Positions 42,028 to 51,784 of a stretch of DNA of 64,000 nucleotides are shown here, piece by piece. A model generated the notes under the pieces. That model had not been told where the DNA came from and did not search any database. It saw only the letters and a list, made by a program, of their open reading frames with translations. Position numbers and translations under genes: made by a program. Source of the stretch: Microbacterium karelineae (GTDB lineage Bacteria; Actinomycetota; Actinomycetes; Actinomycetales; Microbacteriaceae); the NCBI RefSeq assembly GCF_009745985.1, contig NZ_WFIX01000175.1:372001-436000 (forward strand), in the 5' to 3' direction. Numbering within the stretch: position 1 is the first letter of the stretch; each line of letters opens with the position of its first letter.

Positions 42028-44409
42028 ATGGCTGAAGACAACAACGACACGACACCGCAGGCCGACACGACGACGGGGGAGCACGCGCCGACACCGGCTC
42101 CGGAGCCGCCCGCGGCGCCGGCCGATCCAGACGGCCACGCCGCCGACGCGCCGACAGAGGGCGCCGAATCGGGCGGATCCGAGGCCCCCCGCGCCGTCTC
42201 GGGCGGCGGCACGCCCGCCCCCGATGAGGCCCAGTCGGAGGAGCCCGTGATCCCCACTGCGGTCAGCCTCGGTCTGCTGCCCGAGAACTTTGTCTCGCGC
42301 GTGTCGACGGCGCTCAGCTTCTACGCGCCCGACGTGCGCCTCCTCCCGCAGCTCGAGGAGCTCGACCTTCCGCAGCAGGAGGACGAGCGCCAGGACGACG
42401 GCGGCCGTTCGTCGCGTCGTCGCCGGCGCCGTGGCGGATCCGGATCGGATGACAGCGGCGACTCCGCCCCCCGCAAGCGCGTCGTGGAGGTCATCGACGA
42501 GCCGCAGCGGATCAAGGGATCCACGCGCCTCGAGGCGAAGAAGCAGCGTCGCCGCGACGGTCGCGACGCGGGTCGGCGTCGGACCGTGGTCACGGAGGCC
42601 GAGTTCCTCGCCCGCCGCGAATCCGTCGATCGCCAGATGATCGTGCGGTCGAAGCAGAGCCGCACGCAGATCGGGGTGCTCGAGGACGGCGTGCTCGTCG
42701 AGCACTATGTGGCGCGCGCACAGGACGCGTCCCTCATCGGGAACGTGTACCTCGGCCGCGTCCAGAACGTGCTCCCGAGTATGGAGGCCGCGTTCGTCGA
42801 CATCGGGCGGGGCCGCAACGCCGTGCTCTACTCGGGCGAGGTCGACTGGGACGCCGTCGAGACCGGCAACCAGCCCCGCCGCATCGAGCTCGCGCTGAAG
42901 CCGGGCGACAAGGTGCTCGTGCAGGTCACGAAGGATCCCGTCGGCCACAAGGGCGCCCGCCTCACGAGCCAGATCTCGCTGCCGGGCCGCTACCTCGTGT
43001 ACGTGCCGGGCGGATCGATGAACGGCATCTCGCGCAAGCTCCCCGACACGGAGCGCTCGCGCCTCAAGAAGATCCTCAAGAAGGTCCTTCCGGAGTCGGC
43101 GGGCGTCATCGTGCGCACGGCGGCCGAGGGGGCGACCGAGGAGCAGCTCACGCGCGACGTCACGCGGCTCGCGCAGCAGTGGGAGCACATCCAGAAGCAG
43201 GTCGAGAAGGGCACGGCCCCGAACCTGCTGCACAGCGAGCCCGACCTCCTCGTGAAGATCGTCCGCGACGTCTTCAACGAGGACTTCCAGAAGATGATCA
43301 TCCAGGGCTCGGACGCGCAGAGCACCATCGCGAACTACCTCGAGTCGGTCGCTCCCGACCTGCTCGAGCGCGTCGAGGAGCACGCCGGCGACGGCGACCC
43401 GTTCGACGAGCACCGGATCACGGAGCAGATCGAGAAGGCGCTCGACCGCAAGGTGTGGCTGCCGTCTGGCGGGTCCCTCGTGATCGACCGCACCGAGGCG
43501 ATGACGGTCATCGACGTGAACACCGGCAAGTTCGTCGGCTCGGGTGGGAATCTCGAGGAGACGGTCACGAAGAACAACCTCGAGGCCGCCGAGGAGATCG
43601 TCCGCCAGCTGCGCCTGCGCGACATCGGCGGCATCATCGTCGTCGACTTCATCGACATGGTGCTCGAGTCGAACCGCGATCTCGTGCTGCGTCGCCTCGT
43701 CGAGTGCCTCAGCCGCGACCGCACCAAGCACCAGGTCGCCGAGGTGACCTCGCTCGGTCTCGTGCAGATGACGCGCAAGAAGCTGGGTCTCGGGCTGCTC
43801 GAGACCTTCAGCGAGCCCTGCGACGTGTGTGCGGGACGCGGCGTCATCGTGCACCACGACCCCGTCGCGAAGCACCGCCCGAACGGCGGTCGTCGCACAC
43901 GCGGAGGATCGAGCGGCGGCTCGAGCGGCGGATCGAACGGCGGCGGGAAGTCGCGCGGCGGGTCGCAGAAGGGCGACCACGCGAGCCAGAAGGACGAACC
44001 GGCCGCCCCCGTCAACACGGAGGGTGCGAAGTCGGCCCTCGCGAAGATCGCCGCATCGACGATCGTGAAGGACGACTCGCCCGTGGCCGATGCACCGCGC
44101 GCGACGCCGGCCGTCGCGCCCGCGTCACTCGACCAGCTCGCCGGCGTGCTCCCCGAGGGCCCGCGCGGCGCAGACGGAGCGGGCGATCAGCCCGAGGAGC
44201 GCCAGCGCAAGCCGCGCCGGCGCCGCGCGTCCGACAAGGGCGGATCCACGGCGCCCAAGAGCGAGCCCGCGAGCCTGCTCGACTCGGTTCTCGACGCGCT
44301 GCCGGAGCCGAAGGCCCCTGGCCAGGGGCGCGGTCGTCGACGCGTCACGACGGCGGCCCTGCAGGGCACGGCCGTGCCGGTCGGCCCGACGAGCGACGAC
44401 GCGAGCTGA
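42028..44409 (+). CDS. rne: ribonuclease E/G
   Basis: This is the main endoribonuclease for mRNA decay and rRNA processing, 793 residues. A disordered acidic/Pro-rich then Arg-rich N-terminus (about 1-200) comes first. The S1 domain follows around GNVYLGRVQNVLPSMEAAFVDIG. Catalytic metal residues are in VIDVNTGKF and IIVVDFIDM. The zinc-link CDVCAGRG joins the dimer. The C-terminus is Gly/Ser-rich and then basic. The arrangement, catalytic core flanked by disordered arms on both sides, is typical of actinobacterial enzymes. Confidence 0.95.
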   Translation: MAEDNNDTTPQADTTTGEHAPTPAPEPPAAPADPDGHAADAPTEGAESGGSEAPRAVSGGGTPAPDEAQSEEPVIPTAVSLGLLPENFVSRVSTALSFYAPDVRLLPQLEELDLPQQEDERQDDGGRSSRRRRRRGGSGSDDSGDSAPRKRVVEVIDEPQRIKGSTRLEAKKQRRRDGRDAGRRRTVVTEAEFLARRESVDRQMIVRSKQSRTQIGVLEDGVLVEHYVARAQDASLIGNVYLGRVQNVLPSMEAAFVDIGRGRNAVLYSGEVDWDAVETGNQPRRIELALKPGDKVLVQVTKDPVGHKGARLTSQISLPGRYLVYVPGGSMNGISRKLPDTERSRLKKILKKVLPESAGVIVRTAAEGATEEQLTRDVTRLAQQWEHIQKQVEKGTAPNLLHSEPDLLVKIVRDVFNEDFQKMIIQGSDAQSTIANYLESVAPDLLERVEEHAGDGDPFDEHRITEQIEKALDRKVWLPSGGSLVIDRTEAMTVIDVNTGKFVGSGGNLEETVTKNNLEAAEEIVRQLRLRDIGGIIVVDFIDMVLESNRDLVLRRLVECLSRDRTKHQVAEVTSLGLVQMTRKKLGLGLLETFSEPCDVCAGRGVIVHHDPVAKHRPNGGRRTRGGSSGGSSGGSNGGGKSRGGSQKGDHASQKDEPAAPVNTEGAKSALAKIAASTIVKDDSPVADAPRATPAVAPASLDQLAGVLPEGPRGADGAGDQPEERQRKPRRRRASDKGGSTAPKSEPASLLDSVLDALPEPKAPGQGRGRRRVTTAALQGTAVPVGPTSDDAS

Positions 44410-44418
44410 CGTCGCCTC

Positions 44419-44449
44419 GGCGGCCCCGCGGCATCGCCGCGGGGCCGCC
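44419..44449. terminator. bidirectional terminator after rne
   Basis: A perfect 14-bp stem (GGCGGCCCCGCGGC at 44419-44432, complement at 44436-44449) with a three-base loop lies between convergent genes. Confidence 0.85.
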
Positions 44450-44725
44450 TCAGCGCGCCGCCGGGCGGTCCTTCGCGCGCACGCGGAGGCCCGACGCGAT
44501 GAGCGCGCGGGTGAGCTCTCCGGCCGAGACCCGTCGGGCACCGGCGGCGACGAGCCGCTCGAGCGACTCCTCGGGGACGTCGTAGTGATCGAGGTCGAAG
44601 GCGCGGCGCGGGATGTCGTTGCGCGCCGCGAACGCGTGCAGCTCTCCGAGGTCGCGGTCGCTCACAAGATGCGACCACATGCGGCCGTGTGCGGGCCAGA
44701 GGGGGCTGTCGACGAGGATCACCAT
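44450..44725 (-). CDS. DUF4031 domain protein
   Basis: A 91-residue protein starting MVILVDSPLWPAHGRMWSHLVSD, the characteristic opening of DUF4031, followed by LHAFAARNDIPRRAFDLDHYDVPEE. The biochemical role is unknown. The ATG at 44725 has no ribosome-binding site, but TATGCT lies seven bases before it, so the message may be leaderless. An earlier in-frame ATG (44737) would fall inside that box. Confidence 0.85.
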   Translation of the reverse strand: MVILVDSPLWPAHGRMWSHLVSDRDLGELHAFAARNDIPRRAFDLDHYDVPEESLERLVAAGARRVSAGELTRALIASGLRVRAKDRPAAR

Positions 44726-44814
44726 ATGCGCCAGCATAGAACTGCGGGCGAGGGGCGGGCCCGTTCGTGCGACGCGCCGCCGCCCGTGATTCGGAGATTC
44801 CCGAGGGGATCAGG

Positions 44815-45010
44815 TAAAGTGAACCGTTGGTGCGTCCCCTGTCGCGCGCTCTCCCACTGGCGGCGCGACGGAAACAACGTGGATGCACCCCGCACATCCA
44901 GTGCGGCGCAGACAGTGAGTGCCACGCTCGGTTCCCTCGGAGCACGGCACCCAGACTTCCCGTGAGATTCGGATGGCCCCAGGGCTGTCCCCAATGAAAC
45001 AGGTATCAAC
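44815..45010 (+). promoter_or_regulatory. rplU promoter box and long leader
   Basis: TAAAGT (44815-44820) is a candidate -10 box, leaving a leader of about 185 bases before rplU. Leaders of this size on rplU often fold and may bind ribosomal protein. I could not identify the structure by eye. Confidence 0.35.
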
Positions 45011-45319
45011 GTGGTTTACGCAGTTGTTCGCGCCGGTGGCCGGCAGGAGAAGGTCGAGGTCGGCTCGGTGATCACGCTCGACCGTGTCCAGGCTGCCGAG
45101 GGTGAGTCGATCGAGCTGCCCGCCGTCCTCTTCGTCGACGGCGACAACGTGACGACCGACGCCGACGCGCTGTCGAAGGTCACGGTCACGGCCGAGGTCC
45201 TGAACGACCTCCGCGGCCCGAAGATCGTCATCCAGAAGTTCAAGAACAAGACCGGTTACAAGAAGCGCCAGGGCCACCGTCAGGAGCTCACGCGCGTCAA
45301 GGTCACCGGCATCAAGTAA
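45011..45319 (+). CDS. rplU: 50S ribosomal protein L21
   Basis: A 102-residue large-subunit protein. It begins [18 protein letters not shown], with the conserved C-terminal [16 protein letters not shown]. It starts with GTG. Followed by rpmA after 15 bases, the universal L21-L27 pair. Confidence 0.98.
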   Translation: MVYAVVRAGGRQEKVEVGSVITLDRVQAAEGESIELPAVLFVDGDNVTTDADALSKVTVTAEVLNDLRGPKIVIQKFKNKTGYKKRQGHRQELTRVKVTGIK

Positions 45320-45334
45320 GGCGGAGAGGCTGAC

Positions 45335-45592
45335 ATGGCACATAAGAAGGGCGCGAGCTCCACTCGCAACGGTCGTGACTCGAACGCGCAGCGCCTCGGC
45401 GTGAAGCGCTTCGGCGGTCAGGACGTCAACGCAGGCGAGATCCTCGTCCGCCAGCGCGGAACGCACTTCCACCCCGGCGCGAACGTCGGCCGTGGCGGAG
45501 ACGACACGCTGTTCGCCCTCGCGGCGGGCGCGGTCGAGTTCGGCAACAAGGGCGGCCGCAAGGTCGTCAACGTGGTGGCCGCAGCCGAGTAA
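45335..45592 (+). CDS. rpmA: 50S ribosomal protein L27
   Basis: An 85-residue ribosomal protein with [16 protein letters not shown] at the N-terminus, which reaches the peptidyl transferase centre, and the conserved LGVKRFGGQ. No N-terminal cleavable extension of the Firmicutes type is present. A terminator follows. Confidence 0.98.
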   Translation: MAHKKGASSTRNGRDSNAQRLGVKRFGGQDVNAGEILVRQRGTHFHPGANVGRGGDDTLFALAAGAVEFGNKGGRKVVNVVAAAE

Positions 45593-45620
45593 TCGCAGGC
45601 ATCACACGCAATCTGCATCC

Positions 45621-45654
45621 GGAACGGGGGCGGGCTGAAGCTCGCCCCCGTTCT
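45621..45654 (+). terminator. terminator after rplU-rpmA
   Basis: AACGGGGGCG (45623-45632) pairs with CGCCCCCGTT (45643-45652) across a 10-base loop, just after rpmA. Confidence 0.8.
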
Positions 45655-45723
45655 GCGTAGCGCCGGTGAGTCGGCGCACATCATCGTGGGGTCATCGTGC
45701 CCCGAAGGTCGAGAAGAGGCTCC

Positions 45724-47244
45724 ATGGTCACGTTCGTGGACGAGGTCACCCTGCACCTGCGCGCGGGCAGCGGCGGCAACGGCTGCGTGTCGGTGCACCG
45801 TGAGAAGTTCAAGCCGCTCGCCGGCCCCGACGGCGGCAACGGCGGCGACGGCGGCGACATCGTGCTCGTCGCCGACACGCAGACGACGACCCTGCTCGCA
45901 TATCACCACTCGCCGCATCGCCGGTCCGAGAACGGTGGCTTCGGGATGGGCGATATGCGCTCCGGCGCGCACGGCGCGACCCTCGAGCTGCCCGTCCCCG
46001 TCGGCACGGTCGTGAAGGATCCGTCCGGCGAGATGCTCGTCGATCTCGACGAGCCGGGCATGCGGTTCATCGCGGCGCCCGGCGGTCAGGGCGGCCTCGG
46101 CAACGCCGCACTGTCGTCGCCGAAGCGCAAGGCGCCCGGCTTCGCGCTCCTGGGGACGCCGGGCTGGGAGGGCGACCTCGTGCTCGAGCTCAAGACGCTC
46201 GCCGATGTCGCGCTCGTCGGATTCCCCTCCGCGGGCAAGTCGAGCCTGGTGGCGGCCGTGTCGGCCGCCCGCCCGAAGATCGCCGACTATCCGTTCACGA
46301 CACTGCACCCGAACCTCGGCGTCGTGCAGGCGGGCGACGACCGGTTCACGGTCGCGGATGTCCCGGGCCTCATCGAGGGGGCGAGCGATGGCCGCGGGCT
46401 CGGCCTCGAGTTCCTGCGCCACGTCGAGCGCTGCACGGCACTCGTGCACGTGCTCGACTGCGCCACGCTCGAGCCGGGGCGCGACCCCCTGAGCGACCTC
46501 GAGACGATCAGGCGCGAGCTCGGCAATTACCCCGTGCCGGAAGGGCAGATCCCGCTGCTCGAGCGTCCGCAGCTGGTCGTGCTGAACAAGATCGACGTGC
46601 CGGAGGCCGAGGAGCTCGCCGCGTTCGTGCGCGCCGACATCGAGGACCTCGGCTATCGCGTCTTCGAGATCTCGACCGTCGCGCGCCGAGGACTGCGTGA
46701 GCTCACCTTCGCCCTCGCCCAGATCGTCGAGGAGCATCGCGCCGCGACGGCGACCGACGAGCCACGCGAGCGCGTGATCATCCGCCCGAAGGGCTCGCAG
46801 CGTGAGTTCACCGTGACGGCCGAGGGCGGCACATACGGCACGACCTTCCGCATCCGCGGCGAGAAGCCCGAGCGATGGGTGCAGCAGACCGACTTCCAGA
46901 ACGACGAGGCCGTCGGATATCTCGCCGACCGCCTCGAGAAGATCGGCATCGAGGACGCGCTCGTCCGCGCGGGTGCGGTGCCGGGTTCGCCGGTCGTCAT
47001 CGGAGACGACGACGGCATCGTGTTCGACTGGGATCCGTCCCTCAGCTCGGCGGCCGAGCTGACGCAGGCGCCGCGCGGAACGGATCCCCGTCTCGAGGGC
47101 AATCGTCGCCGCACCACGTCCGAGCGGCGCGACGCCTACAAGGCCAGGCAGGATGCGCGCACGATCGAGCGCGCACTCGAAGAGGAACGACGGCTCGCTC
47201 GCGGAGACGAGTCGGCTTTCGAAGGGATGGATGATACCCAGTGA
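45724..47244 (+). CDS. obgE: Obg GTPase
   Basis: This 506-residue GTPase acts in ribosome assembly and stress control. The Gly-rich OBG fold comes first ([22 protein letters not shown]). The G domain follows with GFPSAGKSS (G1), the DVPGLIEGA switch and NKID (G4). The OCT domain lies near residues 350-430. A charged Arg-rich tail ends the protein. The ATG at 45724 follows GAAGAGG. It overlaps proB by four bases (GTGA). Confidence 0.95.
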   Translation: MVTFVDEVTLHLRAGSGGNGCVSVHREKFKPLAGPDGGNGGDGGDIVLVADTQTTTLLAYHHSPHRRSENGGFGMGDMRSGAHGATLELPVPVGTVVKDPSGEMLVDLDEPGMRFIAAPGGQGGLGNAALSSPKRKAPGFALLGTPGWEGDLVLELKTLADVALVGFPSAGKSSLVAAVSAARPKIADYPFTTLHPNLGVVQAGDDRFTVADVPGLIEGASDGRGLGLEFLRHVERCTALVHVLDCATLEPGRDPLSDLETIRRELGNYPVPEGQIPLLERPQLVVLNKIDVPEAEELAAFVRADIEDLGYRVFEISTVARRGLRELTFALAQIVEEHRAATATDEPRERVIIRPKGSQREFTVTAEGGTYGTTFRIRGEKPERWVQQTDFQNDEAVGYLADRLEKIGIEDALVRAGAVPGSPVVIGDDDGIVFDWDPSLSSAAELTQAPRGTDPRLEGNRRRTTSERRDAYKARQDARTIERALEEERRLARGDESAFEGMDDTQ

Positions 47245-48092
47245 CGGCACAGGCACGTCAGGATCTGGCAACTGCGAAGAGGATCGTCGTCAAGGTCGGC
47301 TCATCGTCGATCAGCGGCGACGCATCGTGGCGCATCGACATGCTCGCGGACGCGATCATCGAGGCGCGATCTCGGGGGCAGGAGATCATCCTCGTGTCGT
47401 CGGGCGCGATCGCGACCGCGGTGTCGCTCATGGATCTGGGCACGGGCAAGCCGACCGATCTCGCGACGCAGCAGGCGGCGGCGGCCGTCGGTCAGAACGT
47501 CCTCCTGTGGCGCTGGCAGTCGAGCCTCGATCGCTTCGGCGTGCTGGCGGGGCAGGTGCTGCTGACGCTCAGCGACCTGCAGAACAGCACGCCGCGGAGC
47601 AATGCACGACGCGCGATCGACCGCATGCTCACCCTGGGCGTGCTGCCGATTGTGAACGAGAACGACACCGTCGCGACGCACGAGATCCGCTTCGGCGACA
47701 ACGATCGCCTCTCGGCCCTCGTCGCCCACCTCATGAAAGCCGACGCCCTCGTCCTCCTCAGCGACATCACCGCCCTGTACACATCGCCACCGGACCGCGA
47801 GGGTTCGCGCCCGATCGACACGATCGCCGCCGATGACGACCTGCGCCAGTTCGAGTTCGGCGGCAAGGTCGTCAACAGCGTCGGCACCGGCGGTGCGGCC
47901 ACGAAGGCCACGGCCGGGAGGCTCGCACAGGAGCACGGCGTCGGCGCTCTCGTGACGAGCGCCGACAACATCGCCGACGCGCTCGCGGGCCACGACGTGG
48001 GAACCTGGTTCGCGCCGGCCGAGACGACGCACCCCAAGACGGAGGCGATCTCCGTCATCCTGCAGGACGACGAGCACGAGGAGCACCAGTGA
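47241..48092 (+). CDS. proB: glutamate 5-kinase
   Basis: The first proline-biosynthesis enzyme, 283 residues. The amino acid kinase fold shows [41 protein letters not shown] and [12 protein letters not shown]. It ends after the kinase domain, so the C-terminal PUA domain found in E. coli ProB is absent. It starts in the obg stop and ends in the proA start, with GTGA overlaps at both. Confidence 0.94.
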   Translation: MTAQARQDLATAKRIVVKVGSSSISGDASWRIDMLADAIIEARSRGQEIILVSSGAIATAVSLMDLGTGKPTDLATQQAAAAVGQNVLLWRWQSSLDRFGVLAGQVLLTLSDLQNSTPRSNARRAIDRMLTLGVLPIVNENDTVATHEIRFGDNDRLSALVAHLMKADALVLLSDITALYTSPPDREGSRPIDTIAADDDLRQFEFGGKVVNSVGTGGAATKATAGRLAQEHGVGALVTSADNIADALAGHDVGTWFAPAETTHPKTEAISVILQDDEHEEHQ

Positions 48093-49345
48093 CCCCCACC
48101 GACGCACCCGAAGCCCGCTTCGCCCTCGCCAAGCAGGCCGCGCGCGGCGTGGCCCGCCTGACGAGCACTCAGAAGTCCGACGCGCTCCACGCGATCGCCG
48201 ACGCGCTGCTCGCGAGCGAGGCGAAGATCGTCGCGGCGAACGCCGAGGACCTCGCCCGCGGGCGTGAGAAGCAGATCGGCGACTCGCTGCTCGACCGCCT
48301 GGCGCTCTCGCCCGAGCGCATCGTCGCCCTCGCCGATGCGACGCGCCAGGTCGCGGCCCTGCCGGATCCCGTCGGACAGGTCGTGCGCGGCGAGCGCATG
48401 GCGAACGGCATCCGCCTCGAGCAGCTGCGCGTGCCGTTCGGCGTGGTCGGCGCGATCTATGAGGCGCGCCCGAACGTGACCGTCGACATCGCGGCGCTCG
48501 CGCTCCGATCGGGCAACGCGGTCGTCCTCCGGGGCGGCAGCGCCGCGATGAGCTCGAACATGGCGCTCGTATCCGTCATGCGCGACGCGCTCGCATCGCA
48601 GGGGATCGACCCGGAGTCGATCCAGACCGTCGACGAGTTCGGCCGCGACGGCGCCAACGCCCTCATGACGGGGCGCGGCTTCATCGACGTGCTCGTGCCG
48701 CGCGGATCCGCGGGCCTCATCGAGACGGTCGTGACGCAGTCCACCGTCCCGGTGATCGAGACGGGCGCCGGCAACGTGCACGTCGTGCTCGATGCGTCGG
48801 CACCCGACGACTGGGCGCGCGACATCACGGTGAACTCGAAGACCCATCGCGTGAGCGTGTGCAACTCGGCGGAGAGCGTGCTCGTGCTCCGCGAGGGCGC
48901 CGAGCGCCTCGTCCCGCTCGTGGTCGGCGCGCTGCAGGCCGCCGGCGTGACGGTGCACGGCGACGAGACCGTCCAGGCCCTCGCGGGCGACATCGTGCCG
49001 GCGACGGAGGAGGACTGGGGCACCGAGTACCTCAGCCTCGACGTCTCGATGAAGGTCGTCGACACGCTCGACGAGGCGATCGACCACATCGACCGCTACA
49101 GCACACACCACACCGAGACGATCGTCACGGCGGATGTGCGCAACGCGGAACGGTTCCTCACCGAGGTCGATTCGGCGGCCGTCTACGTCAACGCGTCGAC
49201 GCGCTTCACCGATGGCGGAGAGTACGGTTTCGGCGCGGAGGTGGGCATCTCGACGCAGAAGCTCCACGCGCGCGGGCCGATGGGACTCCCCGAGCTCACG
49301 AGCACCAAGTGGGTCGGACGCGGGTCCGGCCAGATCCGCCCCTGA
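48089..49345 (+). CDS. proA: glutamate-5-semialdehyde dehydrogenase
   Basis: This 418-residue NADPH-dependent enzyme reduces glutamyl phosphate to the semialdehyde. The aldehyde dehydrogenase fold has FGVVGAIYEARPNVT and LRGGSAAMSSN. The catalytic cysteine is in HRVSVCNSAES. The C-terminal FGAEVGISTQKLHARGPMGL is diagnostic. The gene is coupled to proB, so both early steps of proline synthesis are made together. proC is not in the window. Confidence 0.96.
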   Translation: MTPTDAPEARFALAKQAARGVARLTSTQKSDALHAIADALLASEAKIVAANAEDLARGREKQIGDSLLDRLALSPERIVALADATRQVAALPDPVGQVVRGERMANGIRLEQLRVPFGVVGAIYEARPNVTVDIAALALRSGNAVVLRGGSAAMSSNMALVSVMRDALASQGIDPESIQTVDEFGRDGANALMTGRGFIDVLVPRGSAGLIETVVTQSTVPVIETGAGNVHVVLDASAPDDWARDITVNSKTHRVSVCNSAESVLVLREGAERLVPLVVGALQAAGVTVHGDETVQALAGDIVPATEEDWGTEYLSLDVSMKVVDTLDEAIDHIDRYSTHHTETIVTADVRNAERFLTEVDSAAVYVNASTRFTDGGEYGFGAEVGISTQKLHARGPMGLPELTSTKWVGRGSGQIRP

Positions 49346-49355
49346 CGGGGGCGGT

Positions 49356-49381
49356 GCCCCTCAGGCGATAGGCTGAGGGGC
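49356..49381 (+). terminator. hairpin after proA
   Basis: CCCCTCAG (49357-49364) pairs with CTGAGGGG (49373-49380) over an eight-base loop, ten bases after the proA stop. Confidence 0.55.
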
Positions 49382-49413
49382 GACGATTTCCACATCATTC
49401 GAACGGAGTCAGG

Positions 49414-49617
49414 ATGCACATCGCCTCCGCGCTTGCGACCATCGCGGCCGAGTCCGAGCACCACGGCAATGTGGCGCTCGAGACGCTTCCCTACGGGATC
49501 GTGGCGATCGCCGTCTTCGGCGTGCTCGCGCTCGTCGCGGCGTCGTACCGCAACGTCGCGAACCGCCATGCGGATCCGGTCCCGCACACGGACGAGAAGC
49601 ACTCGGCGGGCCAGTGA
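49414..49617 (+). CDS. small single-pass membrane protein
   Basis: A 67-residue protein with a His/Glu-containing N-terminus, one membrane helix ([19 protein letters not shown]) and a polar His-rich tail. Small proteins of this kind lie before nadD in related actinobacteria. The function is unknown. The ATG follows GGAGTCAGG, and the stop overlaps nadD (GTGA). Confidence 0.78.
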   Translation: MHIASALATIAAESEHHGNVALETLPYGIVAIAVFGVLALVAASYRNVANRHADPVPHTDEKHSAGQ

Positions 49618-50213
49618 CCGAATCGTCGCGATCCGTTCGCATCGGTGTGATGGGCGGAACGTTCGACCCCATCCACCACGGCCACCTCGTGGCCGCGAGC
49701 GAGGTCGCGACGAGCTTCGACCTCGACGAGGTCATCTTCGTCCCCACGGGGACGCCATGGCACAAGCCCGAGGTGTCTCCCGCGCAGCAGCGCTACGAGA
49801 TGACCGTGATCGCGACCGCGTCGAACCCGCACTTCACGGTGAGCAGGGTCGACGTCGATCGCGCCGGCCCGACCTACACGGTCGACACGCTGCGCGACCT
49901 GCACCGCGAGCGACCCGGAGCGGAGTTCTTCTTCATCACGGGTGCCGATGCCGTGGCGCAGATTCTCAGCTGGCGCGATCATCATGAGCTGTGGGAGCTC
50001 GCGCATTTCGTCGCCGTCACCCGCCCCGGCCACGACCTCGACATCAGAGATCTCCCGGAAGATCGCGTCAGTGTCCTCGAGATCCCGGCGCTGGCGATAT
50101 CGTCGACTGATTGCCGGGCTCGCGTCGAAGGGGGATCGCCCGTGTGGTATCTCGTTCCCGACGGCGTGGTCCAGTACATCGCCAAACATCACCTCTATCG
50201 GAGCAGGGCATGA
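49614..50213 (+). CDS. nadD: nicotinate-nucleotide adenylyltransferase
   Basis: A 199-residue enzyme of NAD synthesis. The nucleotidyltransferase motif is [12 protein letters not shown], with [12 protein letters not shown] and the [10 protein letters not shown] motif near the C-terminus. It is coupled on both sides and stands in the usual nadD-(membrane protein)-rsfS order. Confidence 0.96.
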   Translation: MTESSRSVRIGVMGGTFDPIHHGHLVAASEVATSFDLDEVIFVPTGTPWHKPEVSPAQQRYEMTVIATASNPHFTVSRVDVDRAGPTYTVDTLRDLHRERPGAEFFFITGADAVAQILSWRDHHELWELAHFVAVTRPGHDLDIRDLPEDRVSVLEIPALAISSTDCRARVEGGSPVWYLVPDGVVQYIAKHHLYRSRA

Positions 50214-51208
50214 GCACATCCGGCGAGCAGGGAAGCAGGCCGCTGACACGACGCGAGCTGCGTGAGCTGCGCGCGAAGGGCGGCGAGAGCGCCGTTCGCG
50301 AGGCCCTCGACGCGGCTGCCGCGGAGCAGCCCACCGCCGCGCCGGCTCCTCACGTCGTCGCGAGCGTTCCGCTCGAGGCCGAGGAGCCGCGTGCCCTCAC
50401 GCGCAAGGAGCTCCGGCGGCTGCGCACCAACGAGGTGCCGATCGTGTCGCCCGAGGGCGCCGTGGATGCCGCGGAGTCCGAGGACATCGCGGGGGAGCGT
50501 CACCCGCAGTCCATCGAGGCGATCGTCGTGCCCGACGACGAGCAGTCGCATGACGATGAGGCGACGGATGACGCATCGAGCGAGCCCGCGCACGAACCCG
50601 TCGACGACGTTCCGGAGCGGGCCGCCGAAGGCTCAGGTGAGCTCGCCGAGGACAACTCGGGCGAGGTCGACGGCGATGTGATCACCGCTGAGGATCCTGC
50701 GCCGGCCGCTGAGGATACGCCGGACGAAGCGGACGCGAGCGATTCGACGGCCGACGAGTGGGCACCGGAGGGCGTCTCCGATGCTCCCGCGCTGAGCCCG
50801 ACGTTCGGCGCCGGCGTCGTCGCACCGCGGGGCGAACCGGATGCCGCGTCGTTCGACGACCTCATGGAGCAGTACGCGACGACCTCGCCGAGCTCGATCA
50901 TCATGACGAGCTCGCACCGTCTGCCCGAGGGCCTTGGCTCGCAGGGTGCCGCGAAGGGCACGACCGACGGCCGAGAGGTCGACGCGGTCCTCATCGACGG
51001 CGAGCTGCCGGCGAGTTCGTCGCCCACGCCGATCGCCGCCTCGTCCGCCATCTCCACGCAGAAGAGCGCGCACGAGGTCCTGCGCCCGCCGACGCCCGAG
51101 AAGGGGCGCGGACTGCTCTTCGGCCTCGGGATCACGGCGGGCGTCCTCGGGATCCTCGCCATCGGAACGCTCGCCACCCTCTACTTCACCGGAGTCTTCA
51201 ACTCGTGA
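50210..51208 (+). CDS. acidic membrane-anchored protein between nadD and rsfS
   Basis: A 332-residue protein with a charged N-terminus carrying two related motifs ([13 protein letters not shown] near 13 and [13 protein letters not shown] near 64), a long acidic disordered middle (about 80-200), and one C-terminal membrane helix ([21 protein letters not shown] split across two turns). The family is common in Microbacteriaceae at this position, but its function is unknown. The C-terminal anchor places the bulk in the cytoplasm. Both ends overlap neighbours by four bases. Confidence 0.78.
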   Translation: MSTSGEQGSRPLTRRELRELRAKGGESAVREALDAAAAEQPTAAPAPHVVASVPLEAEEPRALTRKELRRLRTNEVPIVSPEGAVDAAESEDIAGERHPQSIEAIVVPDDEQSHDDEATDDASSEPAHEPVDDVPERAAEGSGELAEDNSGEVDGDVITAEDPAPAAEDTPDEADASDSTADEWAPEGVSDAPALSPTFGAGVVAPRGEPDAASFDDLMEQYATTSPSSIIMTSSHRLPEGLGSQGAAKGTTDGREVDAVLIDGELPASSSPTPIAASSAISTQKSAHEVLRPPTPEKGRGLLFGLGITAGVLGILAIGTLATLYFTGVFNS

Positions 51209-51588
51209 ACCCCTCTTCTGTCGACATGCTCCAGACCGCCGCGACGGCGGCCGACAAGATGGGCGGCGAGGACCTGGTCGCGCTCGACGTGTCGGTGCCG
51301 ATGCCCCTCGCGGACATCTTCCTCGTCGTCACCGGGCGCTCCGAGCGGAATGTGGCGGCGATCTCGGACGAGATCGAGCGCGAGCTCCACCAGGCCGGGC
51401 ACAAGCTGCTGCGGCGCGAGGGCAAGGCGCAGGGCCGCTGGATCCTGTGCGACTTCGGCGACCTCGTCGTGCACGTCTTCCACCGCGAGGAGCGCGAGTA
51501 CTACGGCCTCGAGCGTCTCTGGAAGGACTGCCCGACCGTGCCGTTCGAGCTGCCGACACGCCCGTCGGACGCGTCGGATTTCGCCTGA
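51205..51588 (+). CDS. rsfS: ribosomal silencing factor RsfS
   Basis: A 127-residue protein of the RsfS/Iojap family that binds L14 and blocks subunit joining during starvation. Typical segments are KMGGEDLVALDVS, DIFLVVTGRSERNV, GRWILCDFGDLVVHVFHREEREYYGLERLW. It starts with GTG inside the preceding stop. The operon ends shortly before tRNA-Ala. Confidence 0.96.
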   Translation: MNPSSVDMLQTAATAADKMGGEDLVALDVSVPMPLADIFLVVTGRSERNVAAISDEIERELHQAGHKLLRREGKAQGRWILCDFGDLVVHVFHREEREYYGLERLWKDCPTVPFELPTRPSDASDFA

Positions 51589-51645
51589 ACTCGAGAGCTG
51601 TTGTAGGCTGTATGAGTTGCCCGCGAGGGAAGCGAAACTGAAAAC

Positions 51646-51718
51646 GGGTCTGTGGCGCAGCTGGTAGCGCACCTGCATGGCATGCAGGGGGTCAGGGGTT
51701 CGAGTCCCCTCAGATCCA
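51646..51718 (+). tRNA. tRNA-Ala (anticodon GGC)
   Basis: Acceptor GGGTCTG pairs with CAGATCC (one G-T). The anticodon arm CCTGC-ATGGCAT-GCAGG reads GGC at 51679-51681. The T arm is GGGG-TTCGAGT-CCCC. CCA is not encoded. A TAGGCT box lies about 37 bases upstream. Confidence 0.97.
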
Positions 51719-51727
51719 CCGATTCGA

Positions 51728-51761
51728 GAGGCCGCCCCCGTCACATGACGGGGGCGGCCTC
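51728..51761. terminator. terminator after tRNA-Ala
   Basis: A 16-bp perfect stem (GAGGCCGCCCCCGTCA at 51728-51743, complement at 51746-51761) with a two-base loop is followed by TTGT. It can also serve the convergent aldo-keto reductase gene. Confidence 0.9.
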
Positions 51762-51784
51762 TTGTCGTCGGGGCGGGAGTCAGC